NCBI GenBank assembly: GCA_905221605.1
Contig: CAJNDS010000004.1
Location: forward strand, 187,010 to 251,009
Source: Symbiodinium natans
Lineage: Eukaryota > Sar > Dinophyceae > Suessiales > Symbiodiniaceae
Direction: 5' to 3'
Length of the DNA: 64,000 nt
Below are positions 63,745-64,000 of the stretch, piece after piece. Within the stretch, counting starts at the first letter, position 1. Every line of letters starts with the position of its first letter. Under the pieces are notes generated by a model. The model had not been told where the DNA came from. It saw nothing but the letters and a program-made list of their open reading frames with translations, and ran no database searches. The position numbers and the translations under genes were made by a program.

Positions 63745-64000
63745 TGTAGGGTTGCACAGACAGAATTTAATTCATTAAATTCCTTAATTTCCACTTTCCC
63801 CCTGGAATTTAATGAATTTAATCAATTAATTCAATTAATTCATTTATTTCCAAAGGGGGGGGTGGAATTAATTGAATTAGTTGAATTAATTGAATTAATT
63901 GAATTAATTGAATTAATTGAACCCCCCCCTTTGGAAATAAATGAATTAATTGAATTAATTGAATTAATTGAATTAATTGAATTAATTGAATTAATTGAAT
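63745..64000. repeat. GAATTAATT satellite inside a larger palindrome
   Basis: Nine-base units (GAATTAATT) on both sides of an inverted pair: TTCATTTATTTCCAAAGGGG (63837) and CCCCTTTGGAAATAAATGAA (63925). Runs out of the window. Confidence 0.9.

Overview
This 64 kb window looks like nuclear DNA of a dinoflagellate (Symbiodiniaceae-like; I cannot name the species). The reasons are the plant-type telomeric heptamer CCCTAAA/TTTAGGG in dozens of internal arrays, very short exons, several introns that fit only with GC-AG borders, and all recognisable genes on one strand. There is no prokaryotic operon, rRNA gene, CRISPR or IS element. Almost every long uninterrupted reading frame is spurious, because frames running through the arrays give NPKP- or GFRV-like peptides.

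The real coding sequence is in 24-250 nt islands between the arrays. Translating islands on the minus strand and testing whether neighbours join in phase gave five gene models. From right to left, which is the direction of transcription, they are: a TIR-like multi-pass membrane protein (63.2-60.0 kb); parts of a PPR protein (44.7-43.6 kb); a catechol-O-methyltransferase-like gene (about 40.0-25.5 kb), the best supported, with most of the family's motifs in order over about 14 kb; a multi-pass membrane protein I do not recognise (20.6-17.1 kb); and a DUF1499-like gene (11.2-6.5 kb). Many more exon-like islands lie between them, mostly better on the minus strand. Many are open on both strands, so lone islands get low confidence.

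The main discovery is how arrays sit relative to exons. In the sense direction most introns begin in or beside GTTTAGGG and end in CCCTAAA...AG. The telomeric repeat thus supplies the 5' splice site on one side and the pyrimidine tract on the other, and the two intron ends are inverted repeats that could pair in the pre-mRNA. On the plus strand this reads as CCCTAAA array, exon, TTTAGGG array.

The same introns hold at least ten families of short inverted-repeat (MITE-like) elements. Three copies contain telomeric repeats inside the element, in one case growing exactly from a CCTAAA present in an uninterrupted sister copy. This catches array birth at a pre-existing seed. At two exon ends the donor dinucleotide forms at the junction of flank and MITE. 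Other content includes poly-C/poly-G runs, AT microsatellites, variant arrays (TTTGGGG, TTTAGGGG, AGAACCCC) and a pair of elements with shared flanks but unrelated internal satellites.
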